From contig NC_087393.1 in assembly GCF_963675165.1 (NCBI RefSeq), forward strand, positions 3,415,502-3,479,501: 64,000 nucleotides of DNA, written 5' to 3'. Below are positions 22,813-35,600 of this stretch, piece after piece (within the stretch, counting starts at the first letter, position 1; every line of letters starts with the position of its first letter). Position numbers and translations under genes: made by a program. This DNA is from Halichondria panicea. Lineage: Eukaryota; Porifera; Demospongiae; Suberitida; Halichondriidae. The notes beneath the pieces are model-generated. The model had not been told where the DNA came from. It worked only from the letters and a program-made list of their open reading frames with translations, and made no database searches.

Positions 22813-25800
22813 ATGATGGCCCATCTCCTGCTCTTCGTGCTTCTAGTATGCAGTGTGTCCGCCACTCCACAGCAACAAACAGTAGGAGCAGCAGAGAAGC
22901 CCAACATTGTGTTTATACTGGCTGATGACATGGGACTCTGGGCGGCTGCTACCTATGGAAACTCTGAGATAATCACTCCAAACATTGACAAGTTAGCAGA
23001 GGAAGGTATCAAGTTCAACAATGCTTTCTGCAACACCCCAGTGTGCTCAGCCAGCAGAACTTCTTATTTTACAGGTATATTGGTGTACGGTGCTGGACCG
23101 CAAAATTTGAGCTTGCCATGAGCTTCTTCATGTCCAATTTAATTACTAGTCACTATAGTACTGGGTACAAAATTAACAAAACATGATGACTGTGATGAGA
23201 GGATTTTTGCTATAAAACTAAGCATTTAAGTTTTCTGAAAGTCCGTATCATCGCCGTACGTAAAGTCTTTAGATTTGAGTAATCCAGTATAATTTTTTGG
23301 ACAGTTCTATAGTTGTTGACAGCCGTCTTCTGTGTAGCTAATTATATGCCATGTGACTGCCATTGATTGCATGCATGCATGTATCTATACCAAGTTTACT
23401 ATAGAAGGAGGTAGCTCTGCTCAGAAAAAGTAGGACACGTGTCATAATTATCGAAGTATATGTGCATGCATGGAGAAAGTAAAAGATGTAGCTAATTATG
23501 TGCCATGTGACTGCCATTGATTGCATGCATACATGTATCTATACCAAGTTTACTATAGAAGGAGGTAGCTCTGCTCAGAAAAAGTAGGACACGTGTCATA
23601 ATTATTGAAGTATATGTGCATGCATGGAGAAAGTAAAAGAATATACGGAAGCATGAAACCAAAAGTTGCTCGCATGTATCTATACTAAGTTTACTGCAGA
23701 AGGAGAATACTTAGGTAGCTCTGCTCAGAAAAAGTAGGACATGTGTCATAATTATCGAAGTATATGTGCATGCATGGAGAAAGTAAAGAATATACGGCGC
23801 ATGAAACCAAAAGTTGCTCTCCTATATATAGCTAATCTAAAAGACTGCAAGAGATCATAGCACTCCACAGTAGTTGGTAGCAAGGGGAAAGCAAGGCCAA
23901 CACATGTTTCTATAACCCTCAGTTTGCCGCGGTTATGACGCATGCTCACTCCTATATATTTAAACGTACCGTTACTACCGTACCGTTGAAAACTAACTGA
24001 GTGTAGCCTGTTCGTTGACAAAAAGAACGCCGGTCAAATTCTTACAGTACTCAGTACTGATGATTAACCGCACGCCCACAACCGATCATGAATGTGATAT
24101 GGACAGGTTCATGTGACCCATGCATAATCATATTCATGACCAATAATTGTGCTCGTCGTGTCCTATGGTTAATTTATCGATTCAAGAAATTCCAGGAACT
24201 TGACCAGGCGTTCTTTTTGTCAGCCTGGTCTGGTCTCGAGGCTACTTTGAGTTAGTTGTGTCAATGCATAATTATGATAGATCGAAATGTCCCATTCTCA
24301 AAAAAATCATGGGCTATATATAAGTATTGTGCCGTACAGCACTTTATGATAGATACTCAACCCTACAGTATATATATAGAGAGGTCTTTACAATAACCGA
24401 AAGTAAAAATGTTTTAGTCAATCTGCGAAAAACTGAAATTTTAGTGCCTCAGAAATAAAGGTTTAATATCTACTACTGTATTAACTAGAATATTTTGGGG
24501 GTGGAAATTATCTTTGCGAATGAGCCAAATTGATTTTTGTTTGTGTATTCAGTACTTTATTTTTAGGTTTATTTATCAACCCTCGCAAACTTCGCATATG
24601 TTTAATGCTCGCAAAATATTCTAGTAATACGGTATTATAGAGCCTCTAATGGGGTAGTTACAAGCTGTAGCAGCTGATTATCATGTACTGTATGCTGCAT
24701 CAAACCTAAATACTATAGTTATGATATACAATAGAGTTTGGCAACAGAACGTTCTTGCACGGTTGCGTAAAGGGACCCAATTGTGTTTACTGGTTGATCA
24801 ACCGGATGTCTGATTATAACAACTGGGTGTCTGATTGATTAACCGGTTTCCGGTTTTTCGATCGAGAAGTTGAGCATGAAAAAATTAATAGTGTGCAATT
24901 TTGAGCACAATGTGATGGCCTATTGAGACTACTCTGCAGCTGGGCCCACTATTATTCTTTTAACTTGCAGGTCGTCTACCCAGTCAGACTGGAGTACATG
25001 ACTGGATTAGCCGAGGGAATGGCTGTGAGGACGAAGCCATTGACTACACTGGTAAAGAGGAATCTTACACGGATATTCTCAGCTCCCATGGCTACTACTG
25101 TGCAATGAGCGGCAAATACCATCTAGGGGACCAACAATACCCCCAGCACTCATTCAAGCACTGGTTCGTACACCAGAAAGGGGGCTCGACTTACATTAAT
25201 CCCCCAATGGTAAACAACTCCAAGTGTGAGAATATTAAAGGCTATGTGACCGATATAATAACCGACGATGCTATTAGCTTTATCAACGGGTACACTAAGA
25301 GCGGAATGAAGGATCCATTCTATATCTCTGTGCATTACACGTCTCCCCATTCTCCATATGTTGGGGCAGACGGCAAAGCCGATTCTATGCACCCCAAGCA
25401 ATATGTAGATATGTACAACAATTCCAAGTTCATCTCCTGCCCTCAAGAGCCCATGTCCCCCTATGCTAGACATTTTTCTAAGGGGCTAACGGAACACTGC
25501 CTTGGAAACCGAGAGTGTTTAAAAGGCTACTATGCTGCTGTAACTGCCATGGATATGAACATTGGTAGAATACTAGATACTCTCCACTCTAACGGTCTAG
25601 ATCAGAGCACTCTTGTTGTGTTTGCTAGTGATCACGGCTTTAATGCAGGTCACCATGGACTTTGGGGTAAGGGGAATGCAGCGTACCCCTTAAACATGTT
25701 TGATACTTCGATAAGAATTCCAATGATTTGGCGACACCTTGGAGTTATCAAACCAGCAGTTGAAAACTCTGTGGTTCAAGTTCTGGACGTAGCACCTACT

Positions 25801-26247
25801 CTGATCGAATATGCTGTCAATACAAGCTTTCCATCTATTCGTAATATACCAGGAGAGAGCTTTTCCGGACTACTAACAGACCCCAGTTCAAGGAACTCAA
25901 AAATGTTTAGAGTAATTTTTGGAGAGTATGGTCAGACACGTTATGCTCGTTCAAATGCTACAGATGGCATTAAGTATGTCACGAGGCTAACAGGACATGC
26001 AGAGCTGTACGACCTTGAGAATGACAAGACGGAGAAGCTCAACCTACTGAGTCCGTTTTCAGGGATTAAAGAGAAAGTAAACAGCATGGCAACGGTGTAT
26101 GATAGAGCCCTGAGGGAATGGTTCTCCTTCTATGAGGACCCGTACGTTAGTGGGTGGGCCAAACCAGTCACTGGAACAGGTCAGAGGAGGGCACTCTACT
26201 ACAATACGAGCGGGTGGCCCAACACACCTGAATTCGACCAGCTATAA
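22813..26247 (+). CDS. Secreted formylglycine-dependent sulfatase
   Basis: Two exons, 22813-23074 and 24971-26247, encode 512 residues. Residues 1 to about 20 are a signal peptide (AHLLLFVLLVCSVSA). KPNIVFILADDMG carries the metal-binding Asp pair (38-39). CSASR at 78-82 is the formylglycine site, where Cys is converted by the sulfatase-modifying factor; most eukaryotic enzymes have CxPxR, so this is the CxAxR variant. GKYHLG, HSPYVG and FASDHGFNAGHHGLWGKG (D308-H309) supply further metal and substrate residues. LDVAPTLIEYA and GESFSGLL match the C-terminal part of the family. The layout resembles bacterial-type and iduronate-2-sulfatase-like enzymes more than arylsulfatases A/B, so it probably acts on a sulfated polysaccharide in the secretory route or outside the cell; the substrate is not deducible. 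The first ATG pair is at 22813 and 22816. The 1.9-kb intron is full of repeats. Convergent with the HECT gene, 231 bases apart. Confidence 0.9.
23334..23797. repeat. Tandem repeat, about 154-bp unit, three copies
   Basis: Copy 1 starts at 23334 (GTAGCTAATTATATGCCATG) and copy 2 at 23488, nearly identical over the full unit. Copy 3 (about 23673-23797) is truncated and more diverged. All lie in the sulfatase intron. Confidence 0.85.
24016..24222. mobile_element. Short inverted-repeat element (MITE-like)
   Basis: Ends TGACAAAAAGAACGCC (24016) and GGCGTTCTTTTTGTCA (ending 24222) are inverted, about 22 bases with one change. The element is 207 bp in the sulfatase intron. No coding capacity. Confidence 0.7.
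24474..24634. mobile_element. Short inverted-repeat element (MITE-like)
   Basis: TACTGTATTAACTAGAATAT at the left is inverted at the right as ATATTCTAGTAATACGGTA, with small differences. The element is about 161 bp. The ends resemble the TACCGTAT ends of the elements at 52995 and 44665. Confidence 0.55.
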
Positions 26248-26478
26248 TCCCATAATTATCAGATATAATAGATATACTACCAGGAGTGCATGCATGTGTA
26301 CTCCTGGTGCTACATATAGCTACACTACATGTAGTATAATATTATAGATAACATGTTTGATGGAAATTAAAGTTATAACTTACTAATACTACTATGATCC
26401 TAATACTATGATTATGAATTGATCTCAAAACTAATAATAGAAAAATTTGAAATGAAGCTCAGCAGTTTGAACGTGTAA

Positions 26479-27347
26479 TCAGTGTAAGAGGAAAGTTTGC
26501 TGGCCATACATTATTGCTAATTCAAGTTTCTCCTTGAGACCTTTTTTACTCTCGTATTCGGGCAAAGAGATGGAGTTAAAGCATGTAGCAGCTTGAGGGA
26601 GCGAATTGGGACCTGTAAGGATGCACACACACATGCATGTGCATGGTGAATCACCACTGGTGATTGTATAGTACAACATGATATTGAGGAGGGTAGGCAT
26701 AGAAAGTGAAACGCTCATCTTAGCCTTCATTCGATATAAACATGCCTGATAATAATTATGAAATCGAACAGTCACTCATGCAAGTGACAAGCATTAGCAA
26801 TTCAGTAGCGAGATAACCCCATTAAAAAAAGCCTTCATGATAGTCAAGGGAATACGCTGCACTATAGTTACCAGTAAATCCCCTCTGAACTCTGAAGCTC
26901 CACTGGCCCATGTCAGCAGACGGTAGACAGGAGCAACCCGTAGTGAATTGAAGGAACTTGCACCTCTGTTCCTGTATTTAAGTTAATCCTGAAGGTCACG
27001 CACAAAGTACAACTATAGCGGCATCATGGAACACACATTACAAAAGCCCATCTCGTTTAAACGCTCCCTCTACAGACTTCGATATAATAAACGCCCGGGT
27101 ATTTAATCAAGTAAATACGGTATACATACCCGAGAGAATCTCTCCAGAACATCCCACAGCCATTGGACAACGTTGTGGTTAGGGGAATACCCACTGTAGG
27201 TGGTTCTTGAGCGAATAAAATTGATGTCCACCTCTGGCTGGCCACTCAGGATGACTTCCAGTTCATGGGCGGAGAATGTGACCAATTGTTCATGAATGAT
27301 CACGTGATGAAGCCCGTCCCTCATGGCCGTCAGCTGTCCATTGATGC

Positions 27348-27395
<48 letters not shown>

Positions 27396-29564
27396 TAAGA
27401 TGCCGTGACAATCATAATTTTGTGAAGTGAGCTAGTATAGTGGATGCTCTCGATAATTTTTGTCCATTCCCAAGAGGCTAATAACAATACTCACTATGTA
27501 GATGCCAGTTGCAGAGTTTGTCAACAAACTCCTCCCGATTCTCCATAGTGACATTTTTGTCCTCCCCTCCCTCCTCCAGTGCCTCTGTATGCAGGGCCCC
27601 AAAATGGCTCCTCTGAGCGGTAAAAGTTACTGCCAGTTCTTGAAGAACCTCCTCACTTTCACTGTTCAGAATTGTCAAGAGACTCCTGGAAGAGAGACAA
27701 TGTACATGCCTAGTACATGTATTATATACTGTATGCTTTTACTCTGTCATGCAATTTACAGCTCCCAGTGTACACGATACGTTCACAACTTTCTTGCTAC
27801 CAGTGTGCTTCATAGTTTAATACAGAATTGCTAATGGGGTAAGAGGGGCTAAAACTAATTTGAAAGTGGTTTGTTAAAACCACGTTATGTAATGCAAAAC
27901 TTTTCGACGACCAACTATAAACGTTACGCCATTTTTTTCTTCGAGGTCAATTACTGGAAGTAATTGATGATTCAAAATTTTAGCAGCCATAATTTTGGAG
28001 TATAAATCTGCGAAAATTGCAAAAATTAGGTGGCTCAAAATTTGTTACAAATTTGTTACTTTTCAAGTATAAATATTGCTCGCCATTTCCCCAACAACAA
28101 TCCAAAGGGATTAATGTGCACTTAGTATTGTGAAAATGTTAGTGGTTTTCTCTACTGTGCATATCAGGTTGGATTAGTGAGTCTCACGTGTGGAGTGTAG
28201 GGTCCTCCAGTTTTAAGTCGTCAAGGGAACACTTCTGCTTGAGGAGGGACTTGTAGACAGAGGGTGTAAACCGCACTGGGATCTGGTGACCTGCAGGGTT
28301 TGAACAGAGCTCACATAATTCACTCACAGAGCGTAGGTAACTCCTCACCATCGCAAATAGCCCTTCCTAGTATCTTGCCAAAGAACTGGAAGAAAGTGAG
28401 ATGGTGGGGGTCGATGGATGACAGTTGACAGGGCTTGTAAAAGCCATTGATATTCTGGAAGAGAGCATATTGCGGGTCCACCAGCTGCTGAGAGAGGAGT
28501 TGGAAGAACTCTCTATGTAGAAGTGTGTGTGTTGGGGCTGACTGTAAAGCATGCATGCATGCAATCGGATTTAGGATGTGGCTACTCAACTAAGATAGCT
28601 GGCAAAAGAGATCGCATGTGATAATTATACAAGTATCAGTTCCCACACCACCAGTCTAACCACCTAAAAATAAACATGTTCTTTGTAATATAATGTATGC
28701 TCTGTACGTACGATAACGTAAATCACCTTGCAACGCCTCCAGTGTCTATTCCAGGCTCCGCCCCAAACCGCACTCTCAAATGGTTTTGGAAATAGTCTGG
28801 GTGAACAACAAACACACTCATGCTGCTCTCTAGTAGGTTGTCTCTGTGTACGGTAAAGGTGGGGGTCTTGGTACTACCGTACAGCCGAGTAAGATAGAGC
28901 TGCAGCTTGCAAACTCGGCTGCTTAGACTTTCTTGGACTACTTTGAGTACAGTGTACTCTATTGGACAGAAGGGAAGCTGCTCATTACAGAAGGAAATTT
29001 TAAATTGAAGCGAGCCTTTTTCATTGGCAAAGACATCGAAGCAAAACACATTTTCTGGTTGAGATTCTCGTTGGGGTAGAGGACTACATTCAGCGTAGAA
29101 ACTCTCCATCATTACTTCTCCTTTTATGCGTAGTTGCCATCCTTTGAAGGGGCAGGGGTTGAAATATTGATCATACATTGCAATCATACATGGGACACGC
29201 TCTGATACTGAAAGTTCGTATGTATTACTCTGAAGAAGTTGAAAGTTGTCGGGATAAGGGTTCCCACTATTTACCTTGACAGAACTAAACACCTTGTTAT
29301 TAATGCACAAGTTATACAGTCCTTGTATGGTGACTCTTGCTTTTATCATGTAAGTGCCGTCATTATTGTCTTGTACATGACACGCAATGTTTGTTGGATT
29401 TTCAACCAAATGTTGGTGGCTCAGAGGATATTGCTGGTCAGGGTGGGAGGTATTTGCAACAGGTCTGATTTCAGCACTCGTAATGGCACCACCTGAGTTG
29501 TGAGTATTTCCGTAGTCGTCTCGAGCCGTGATTTTGAGTGATATATCATCACCTGCTCGGAAGG

Positions 29565-29611
<47 letters not shown>

Positions 29612-32600
29612 ATTCATGCATGAAGCAACACTCAACAAATACCTGCACTGTACATTACCTGCACTGTACACATTACCAGTACGTAATTATGCAGTACAAA
29701 CATTTGGGGACTCATAAACATCGAGAGGGAGGCAGGTCAGATAGAACGTGTTTTATTACAGCAATAATAATTATGTTAGCAGGTGCATGGCTAAGCCACA
29801 TTTGAGGGGATTTACAATGACATATACTGTAGTAAATGTACTATATACACTTCATAACAGCTAATCTCACGACTTACAGCATATGTTACCAAGCACTTCC
29901 TTGTCATTATTAGTCACTGTGCTTGTTGCTGTACACAATGGACCAGGAACAATATAACAGGTGGTGGGGTCAGCGGACACATGATCTATCCATTGAGTTG
30001 TCAGGACAGTGTGGCATAATGCACAAGCAACGTACACTTTGAGCACACAAGCGTTTCTCATTTTTAAAACGACCACGGACCTCCCATTGGAAAGCCTAAC
30101 GCACGACATCCTGAGAGAATGTCTTATCTTCTGTTCGATTGTCTTACCCATCTTAGAGTCAAGACAGGCCAAGACCATGACATTTTTGTCCTCTTTAAGT
30201 AGCCATTGCGAGAGACCACCATGTTTAAGAGCCATGCTAATGTAGTGCATTTGAGACTCATCATTGGATGACGTCTGGTGACCAGTTTTTGTGTGTTGGC
30301 GTCGTAGTTTTTTGACACAACCAGTAGCTGCTTCAACTTCCATGTTTCTTTTGCTTACCTCCAGGAGCGGCTGTACAGCCTTAAGACACATGGGCACAAT
30401 AGAGGGTTTGTTGGGAACCTTGATAGATGGAAACACATTCCTCTGACAACAATGGCTTGAGTGGGAAGCAACAAAAACTAGTGGTTGTCCTGCAATTGTC
30501 TGACGATACCCAGGCATGGGATAAGAGCAGCTGTATGCTTTGAACGGGGAACCTTCAATTGGATTATTGTTCAATCTGATTGAAATATCATGGATACCTT
30601 GGCTTCGTGGTGTCCACTGAATTTTAAAGATTCCTTCAGGCTTCAAATTAATAAGAAGATCCTTCGAAGCTGTTTTAAAGTGGGGATCTGTGGACGAGCT
30701 AGCAGTTATTAGCTTAGAGTTACTGTCTTTTATCGTCATGTTCAAGATACATTGGATGGTGGGGGAGGAGGTGAGAGGTCTACCATTGTAGCTAACAAGT
30801 TGCACTCTGATTGTATTGCACATGCCTTCACTTGGAAACTGGAACCCAGGACTCTTCGAAATATCAATATGACATCTGAATGGAGCTGGTACGTTGGGTG
30901 GTGGAAATTCGATAGTGTTTTGTTGAGTTTTTGTTTTTGAAGCAGCTGATATTACAGATTGAAATACAACAATCATATTGTCACTCAGAGCCCTTGTTTG
31001 CAGGTCTGTAGCAGAGAGTTTGAGAATTGAGTATCCTCCTTTAGTAGTAAAACCGGTGGCTTCTCTTTCAGTTAAAATACCTTTGAGCCCACCGTTGAAT
31101 ATAGCTCTGGCTAGTCTGGGCTTCAAGGTTAGCACCTGCATTAACTTTGAAAACGAGTTGACGAAGGTGGTCATTTTGACGAAGTTCTTGATTTGTGGAA
31201 GAGAGATTTTACTGAGGTCTTGAAGCGTATGTACTGTTAAAGTATCTTCGCTGTCTTGTACTCCAAGTGATACAAACCCTTCATCCAGTCTTCCCATCTT
31301 CAAAGAATGAGTCAGATTAGGTAAAATTTTATTAGATACAAATTCTTTGACAAGACATACACACGCCTCTCTTTCTGTATCAAGCAAACACTCCACCAGT
31401 CCTTCAAATAACAACTCATAGAAAGAGTTTGGGTTCACAGGATCATCTTCTTCATACTTGTCGATAACAGAGATACTAATCTTCAAGGTCCTGTCTTGTC
31501 TGACAACTGACACACAAGATAAGTTGTATCTGTCGGAAGAAACGAGGTGCACTTCTAGTCTGTTCAAAAACGGGGACGTTCCACTGAAACATTGAAGTTT
31601 TTTATATTGCTTTCCAGGGTGTAAGCTCGCATACAGTACATGGGGACTTTGCACTAAACTCAAAACGTTGACGCAGTCGTCCAAAGCTTGAGTGATAGCA
31701 GAGCCATGGTCAGCAATTGTGAAGTCATAATCACAAGAGACAGTAACTTTTAAACTGTTCGAAATAACCTTTTTGAGTTGCCTTTTGAAAAATTGACACA
31801 AGTCTGTCACGTCCTTTGGTGATCCACTATATATACTGACAGCAGAACTATCAAAGGAAGACTGAATATCACTATTGTCAATTTTGTCCATAGAGGGGAA
31901 CAAAATAGCCCCATCGCTAGGCTTGTAAGAGAGTGTAAGCGTACCCTGATCTCCATAGACCTTGAATGAAGGAACGGCTGGCCACACTTGAGCGGTCACT
32001 ATTAGATTAGAAATTTGCTCAAGGTCTGAGAGGAGCGACAATTGCTCATATTCTCGGTTACTGCCAGTATGACCGCATATCTGACCTAGAACTGTAGGAG
32101 AGAAGACTACAGCCTCAACCAACACAGGTGTGTAGCGGTGCTTGTCCTGACAATCAGGCAGAGGAGTGGACAGAAAACACTCGGAGAAAGAATCCCAGTC
32201 CACAGTCAATAACACTTCTCTTGATCGGGTCCCATCTTTTGCTGAAAGTTGAAGAAGCCACGGATTGGATGGAGCGTAGCTAGTGTTACCAAGTTGTTTG
32301 ACAATGAGTAGGCTTTCGGACGGTGTCCAGTTGTGAGCAAGCCATGATGCAGCCAATGATAGATTCCCTTCACATTCACACATAGACTTGTAGAACTTTT
32401 CCAAAAGATTATAATAACTGACGTGTGAAAAAATGAGCTTCGATAGCTCAGGGACACACTTGGCAACCGGATTAATTTCAACGTCTATGGATTCGTATGT
32501 TAGACCAGTCTCAAGACTAAGATGGACAGCTGTGTTGTAGTTGCCCGAGGCGATTGCTAGTAAAAGTCCTTCCTCTAGTGCACCCCTCACAGAAAGAGCT

Positions 32601-35600
32601 GATCTGACTGTTTCCTTGACAGCCCGTTGTTCAAGTAGCTGACAAACAACTTTGTATCTGTTCAAACAGCAAGAAGTATGAAAAATGTTCAAAACTTCTT
32701 GACTGGTGGCGAAATCACGATACTTGATGAATAACAACACTTGCTCATCGTTGGAACATTGTTTGGTTAGATCAGTTGTGAAATCTAACAAATCATTCTT
32801 CAAATTTCCTATTGGACATTCTACTTCACCATAGAAATCACTACCACCCTCCACTGAAAGATACGCAAGGTCATAAGAATTGCGCTGGACCACATTTCCT
32901 GTTGCTGCAACCACTGACTTAACCACATTGATGTTCCTGTACTTCATTGCCGTTATCAACAGTTTCTCAATTTTCACTTCCCGAATGTTAAACACGAAGT
33001 TACATCGAGCACCAGTACTATTCGTCGAATGTTCATTTCTAGTCATCATTAGATGGAACCACCCACGTGCATTGATACTTTCCATTCTCCACCGTGACAC
33101 AGATACGTCTTCTTCTTGTGCAGCTTTTTTCACCAAAGATGTTTTCTGAAGTACTTCTCCAGCACCAAGGGCAAAGGCTAGATACAGAGAGCACTCTTTT
33201 TCAGAGTTTTCTTGAAGACAGGCTTCATGAGGTTTGTCACTATACAGATTGAGAATCAGTGCCACCATTTCTGCATTTCTAGTTCGAACAGCTGCATGAA
33301 GGATAGAGCCTGATGTTCTGGAGTGGCAATCGCTATCGTATTTCAAAATGTCTATCCCACGATTGAGTAGAGCTTTTACTCTTCTGACAGAACCTTGAAG
33401 CACAAGTTTGACAAAGCACTCACAATTCTCTACACCAACTTTATCAAAATACTTTTGAAGATGATTGGTTTCTGCCATGGCATCGAGAAGAATCTCAAAA
33501 GCTTCGTCACTAATTACTTTAACTGGATCCAGTACGTTGACCATCCTGCGGCAAAAAAACTCTCCAGCATACCTACCCAAGCATTTTACTAGAGCTATAC
33601 ATGTTTGTGGGTTTAGCATGTAAGTTGATTTGAGATACATCGTCGGTAGTACAGCCATTATTGTGTATCGACCATAGAACGTAATTGTCTGCTGTATCTG
33701 TCGGGAAAAAGGACTTTCAAAGCGTTTAAAGTTGGTTGATTCGCCATTGTCTACGTTCTTGTTAACAGTGATCAAGGCATCAAAAGAACCGATCAATAAA
33801 TGTTCTACTTTAAAGCCGGCTGGATTAGCTTTGTCCAAACTTTCTTTCCAAGCTTCAGCTAGAGTTGGGGCATTGTCTAGGTAGGAGATCTTCCCGACAT
33901 GACCATGAGCTAGTGCACACTCCCAGGGTGAAAGATTCTGTTCTCCATCTCTGTGTAGCAGCCGTGCACTTGTGAATGGCAGTCTCCGTAGCAATTCCAC
34001 CATTCCCCAGTAGCAGGACCAGCAGAGAATGCTGTGGAATCTGTCGTCAGTTTTGAGTTTCTCTATGAGATGATATGGTAAGGATTCCAAAGCATGCAAA
34101 GCTACATTAGTAAGTCCATACCTCACTGCTGCTTCAAGAATGGTCATGGTGACATTAAAATGCTTGTCATCTGTCGAACTTTCGAAACTACCAAGCTTAT
34201 TATACTGTTGTATGATCTTCTTGGTTAATGCACTTCTATTGTACATTGTGGCTGCAGTGAGAAACATCAATAGGTTACCTTCTACAGCACCCGGGTGAGA
34301 GGACATAACTAATCTGATGGCTGCATCAAAGCATGCTTCATCTCCGGACTTAACAATAGCTGTTAACGCTTTTTCATGAGTGGTATCTAGCTGACGGAGC
34401 AAAAACAATACGCAATCGGTGTGCTTATTCCACACAGCTATTTCAATAAGCTCCAATGTCTTTGTGTGCATCCATCCACGCAGTCCGCTCTTGGTGTACA
34501 ACAGTCTCAGTATATCAACTTTACCTCTTTTAGTAATAGCATGAATTAGGTTAATATCAGGGGGCTGTATTGTACAGTTTTTGATAACCTGAATACAGTA
34601 ACTCCACAATCCGGCTTTGGCAGCAAACATACAGGTATGGATATTATAAGCAATAGTCTCTGGTAGTACACTGGCGAGTAGTTTATCAAGTAAAGGCACC
34701 AAGTCCCGGACTGATAGACGTATGGCTTCAACAGCAAAAGAAAGTACAACTTCTTTCACCCAACATACCTGGCTTGCTAAAGACATATCACATTTGTACA
34801 CTGCAAATATATCCATCAGAATACGCTTGGCAATCTTTAAGTTTAAAACCTGAGCTAATTCTGGAAATGGAAATTTGGGAGAAGATGGTAAAACCTCGAA
34901 CAAGTATTCTTTACTCGGAAGGAAAATATCAATCAATGTTTCTTGTCTCTTGAGAGCTGTGTTGCTGTGAATTTGACATTGTGTGGAACGACAAACTGAA
35001 ACTTGGTGAGGACAAGTGAGCTTCAACTTAACTAAAGAGTGAATGTACCCATACAGAGGTGGCTCTCTGGAAGGTATAAGATTGAATCCCAAGTCAACTA
35101 ATAGTTTAATCGTGTTGTAATCACCACTACAAGCAGCATTGTACAAAGCATTTATTTCAACGCTGGAATTTAGCCTCAGGAATTCTACATAAGAAGATGT
35201 GGTGTGATTTAAAACAAATTCTAGCATGGGATACATTCCCCTCCTACAGGCGATGCCAAATACATCACCGATAGAAGATCTATTGTCAATACAGATGGTA
35301 ATAAACATAACACAATCTTTGAAGAATTGTTTGTGAACTCTCTGAGCAACTTGTAAGATGACATTGAGACTAGAAAGATGTCGATGTACATTACTATTGA
35401 AACCTTTGTAGAGACTGACTTCTTGAAGACTCTTATAGTGAAGGACATAGTGACAGAGGAAGCGCATTGTATCTTCTACGAGTGACTTTCCAAGCTCAAC
35501 ACATTCATTCGACGGAGAGAGAAGCAAAAGATATAGTAGTCTTGAAACATGCCTAAAACTCAATAGCCATAGTTGATTGTTTTCTTTCAAGGACAAGGTT

